Below are positions 5,780 through 7,793 of a DNA stretch of 7,793 bases, one piece after another; position 1 is the stretch's first letter; the number at the start of each line of letters is the position of its first letter. Made by a program: the position numbers and the translations under genes. This stretch comes from an uncultured Neomegalonema sp. (GTDB taxonomy: Bacteria > Pseudomonadota > Alphaproteobacteria > Rhodobacterales > Rhodobacteraceae): the NCBI GenBank assembly GCA_937944035.1, contig CALDZQ010000084.1, positions 1 to 7,793 of the forward strand, read 5' to 3'. The notes beneath the pieces are model-generated. The model was given only the letters and a program-made list of their open reading frames with translations. It did no database searches and had not been told where the DNA came from.

Positions 5780-6703
5780 ATGCGTATTATTGGATTGGTT
5801 GTCTCTGCCGTCTTCGTAACAGGGCTGGGCATATGGTGGCTGGGCGACGCGCCGGAGACGGTGGAAGACGTTCAGGAAGCCGTTGCGCCGGAAATTTCAC
5901 CTGCCGAAATATGCAGTGCCAATGCCGCCACTTCGCCTGTTCTGCAGGTTGAAAAACGCGAGATTGTGATTGCGGACGGTTATAAGCAACTGGCGGTCAG
6001 CCCGGCGAAATTCGGCATTGTGGATACCAAGCTGACACTGGTTCCGGCCCATAAAGAAGGCGCGACTTTCTTTACCGAGCCGACCCGCGTGATCGTGGCC
6101 GAACCAACACGCCGCCTCACAGTCGAACCCGCCGAATTTGCAACCGCTCCCGCCGTCGATGAGACGGAGACGACGCAGTATCTGGTGGAAAACGGTGCGC
6201 TGATTGAAAAGCCTTTGGCGCTGTCGCCAATTCCGGAACGCCGGATTGTGACCAAGCAAGCGTCGATCATGTCGGTCAGATTCACCCCCGGTTTCAAACA
6301 ATTCGATGTGAAGGTAATCGACAAGAACGGCGACGGCCCTGATGTCCCGGCCGAAATCATCACCATCGAACGCCGCACGGTAGAGGCACACCCGCAAGTG
6401 ACAACGGTTGATGTTCAACCGCTGAAAGAAATGCGAGACATTCAAGTCGTCGAAAAACCTGCTGAAATCTTGAAGAGCAAGGCTTTCTGCACGATCTACG
6501 CGCGCGAAGACATGATTTTGGCTGTCCGCAGCGCCCTGATTAACGAAGGTGCATTGTCCGGCACACCAGATGGCGATTGGAATGCCGCCACGATTGATGC
6601 GATGGCGCTCTATCAGGAAAAGAAAACCGGCCTGATCTCTGAAGCTCTATTGCTCGAAACCCTCAAAATACTGGTTCCGGACATTGAACTGCCGACGAGT
6701 TAA
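5780..6703 (+). CDS. Membrane-anchored repeat protein with peptidoglycan-binding-like C-terminus
   Basis: A 307-residue protein I cannot name. Residues 3-21 are a single hydrophobic segment (signal anchor or uncleaved signal peptide), followed by an acidic linker. Residues about 58-228 hold four degenerate repeats of the form ERxIVxxAxxxLxVxPAxFxxVxxxxxVxPA, starting near residues 58, 100, 152 and 195. Similar repeats occur in alphaproteobacterial envelope proteins. Residues about 237-297 look like a PG_binding_1 domain: VRSALINEGALSGTPDGDWNAATIDAMALYQ and then a TGLISEALLLETL end. The only two Cys (45 and 237) flank the repeat region and could form a disulfide in the periplasm. A role in attaching the inner membrane to, or sensing, the cell wall is inferred from this layout. 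Start: ATG 5780 with AGGG nine bases before. It stands 70 nt after mmsB and ends 24 nt before the convergent pgi stop codon. Confidence 0.75.
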   Translation: MRIIGLVVSAVFVTGLGIWWLGDAPETVEDVQEAVAPEISPAEICSANAATSPVLQVEKREIVIADGYKQLAVSPAKFGIVDTKLTLVPAHKEGATFFTEPTRVIVAEPTRRLTVEPAEFATAPAVDETETTQYLVENGALIEKPLALSPIPERRIVTKQASIMSVRFTPGFKQFDVKVIDKNGDGPDVPAEIITIERRTVEAHPQVTTVDVQPLKEMRDIQVVEKPAEILKSKAFCTIYAREDMILAVRSALINEGALSGTPDGDWNAATIDAMALYQEKKTGLISEALLLETLKILVPDIELPTS

Positions 6704-6727
6704 AGCAGGTCACAATCAACAGTCCGC

Positions 6728-7793
6728 TCACTTCCGGCGGTGCGCATTGAGCGCGGAGGCCAAGCCGCTGGTGGAGCAATCGCCCCCTTCAGGCAGGACG
6801 GCCGGATCATCGAATGCGCCGGAGAGTTCCTCCGCCAGCGCTTTGCCCAGCTCAACACCCCATTGATCGAACGAGTTGATCCCCCAAAGCGCACCCTCGA
6901 CCAGCACACGATGCTCGTAAAGCGCGATCAGCGACCCGAGGATTGTCGGGGTCAGTTTTTCATATGCCAGAGTCACGGACGGGCGATTACCCTCGAAATG
7001 GCGATGCGGGGCCAGCCTGTCAGCTTCAGCTTCGCTTGCCCCCGCCGCCAGCATTTCAGCCCGCGCCTCATCACCTGAGCGGCCACACATCAGCGCCCGC
7101 GACTGCGCCAGACAATTCGCCAGAACCACTTTGTGATGCGAGTCCAACTCAGGCTCATGGCCCTTTGCCGCGATCAGGAATTCCACGGGAATAACATCCG
7201 TCCCCTGATGCAAAAGCTGGAAGAAAGCGTGTTGCGAGTTGGTCCCCGGCGCACCCCAGACAATCGGCCCGGTCGCACCGTTGATGCGCGTACCATCAGC
7301 CCGCACAGACTTGCCGTTGGACTCCATGTCAAGCTGTTGCAGATAAGCGGGAAAGCGCGACAGGCGGTGGTCATACGGGGCCACGGCGCGGGTTTGATAA
7401 CCCAGGATCGTGCGATGCCATACGCCGACAAGACCCAGCAGAACGGGCAGGTTTTCCGCAGGCTCCGCTTCACAGAAATGATTGTCCATCGCCCGCGCGC
7501 CCGCGAGAAATTCGTTAAACCGTGTCGCACCAACAGCCAACGCCACACTCATACCGACCGCACCCCAGACCGAATAACGGCCCCCGACCCAATCCCACAT
7601 ATCAAATCGGCGGTCAGGGTTGATGCCAAAGGCGGCGACGGCAGGTTTATTCACCGAGATGGCAGCGAAATGGTCGAAAACCGCATCTTCACCCAACGCG
7701 TTGACGAGCCATGTCCGGGCCGTCGCAGCATTGATCGCGGTTTCGACGGTTCCGAAACTCTTGGAAACCACCAGAACCAGCGTGCGGGAAAGA
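6728..7793 (-). CDS. pgi: Glucose-6-phosphate isomerase, C-terminal part (5' end outside window)
   Basis: Interconverts glucose 6-phosphate and fructose 6-phosphate in glycolysis and gluconeogenesis. The frame is open to the window edge, and the 355 or so visible residues lack roughly the first 180 of a protein near 530. Read from the edge it begins LSRTLVLVVSKSFGTVET, the phosphate-binding region of the first sugar isomerase domain. DWVGGRYSVWGAVG matches PGI signature 1, and WGINSFDQWGVELGK matches signature 2, with its catalytic Lys. The base-catalyst Glu is in MESNGKS (near 7323) and the ring-opening His in GTNSQHAFFQLLHQG (near 7230). The stop TGA is at 6730-6728. It converges on the repeat/peptidoglycan-binding gene with a 24-nt gap and no visible terminator. 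Confidence 0.96.
   Translation of the reverse strand, partial: LSRTLVLVVSKSFGTVETAINAATARTWLVNALGEDAVFDHFAAISVNKPAVAAFGINPDRRFDMWDWVGGRYSVWGAVGMSVALAVGATRFNEFLAGARAMDNHFCEAEPAENLPVLLGLVGVWHRTILGYQTRAVAPYDHRLSRFPAYLQQLDMESNGKSVRADGTRINGATGPIVWGAPGTNSQHAFFQLLHQGTDVIPVEFLIAAKGHEPELDSHHKVVLANCLAQSRALMCGRSGDEARAEMLAAGASEAEADRLAPHRHFEGNRPSVTLAYEKLTPTILGSLIALYEHRVLVEGALWGINSFDQWGVELGKALAEELSGAFDDPAVLPEGGDCSTSGLASALNAHRRK

Noticed and set aside
5897..6445. Minus-strand open frame of 182 codons
   Set aside because: It is antisense to the repeat/peptidoglycan-binding gene, with a composition typical of a shadow frame and no family resemblance.

Overview
The window reads as a chromosomal segment of an alphaproteobacterium, most likely of the Rhodobacterales/Roseobacter type. 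The basis is high-GC coding, a crtB whose visible part resembles Rhodobacter phytoene synthases, a small DUF1127 (YjiS-like) gene with its own promoter and terminator, a tRNA-Cys with encoded CCA, and a subfamily of Ldh-type oxidoreductase that I associate with Rhodobacteraceae. The assignment comes from protein character only and was not checked by a search. I see no insertion sequence, prophage, CRISPR array or integrase.

Left part (1-1825): the 3' end of crtB (carotenoid synthesis, 5' end outside the window) is followed 5 nt later by a 54-residue single-pass membrane protein. This pair runs directly into the 3' end of a minus-strand gene of the N-formylglutamate amidohydrolase family, with no base between the two stop codons. 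Region 1751-2110 has no gene. It holds the amidohydrolase leader with an inverted repeat, a short palindrome, a hairpin followed by eight U on the minus strand, and a clear intrinsic terminator for the DUF1127 gene.

Middle (2111-4716): the DUF1127 gene (minus, with a promoter candidate at 2400-2428), then tRNA-Cys(GCA) on plus behind a good sigma-70-type promoter, then two minus-strand genes, folD (upstream) and an Ldh2/malate-type dehydrogenase (downstream). The last two are separated by 75 nt carrying two consecutive hairpins without a U-tract. The dehydrogenase departs from the usual family motifs at two conserved histidine positions.

Right part (4828-7793): mmsB (3-hydroxyisobutyrate dehydrogenase, valine catabolism) is divergent from folD. 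It is followed on the same strand by a membrane-anchored protein with four degenerate repeats and a C-terminal peptidoglycan-binding-like domain, then, convergently, by the 3' two thirds of pgi (glucose-6-phosphate isomerase).

Most genes are ordinary housekeeping or catabolic functions and do not form one evident pathway. I do not see a clear undescribed multi-gene system. The points most worth a second look are the repeat/peptidoglycan-binding protein, the altered active-site motifs of the dehydrogenase, and the untranslated structures flanking DUF1127 and between folD and the dehydrogenase.
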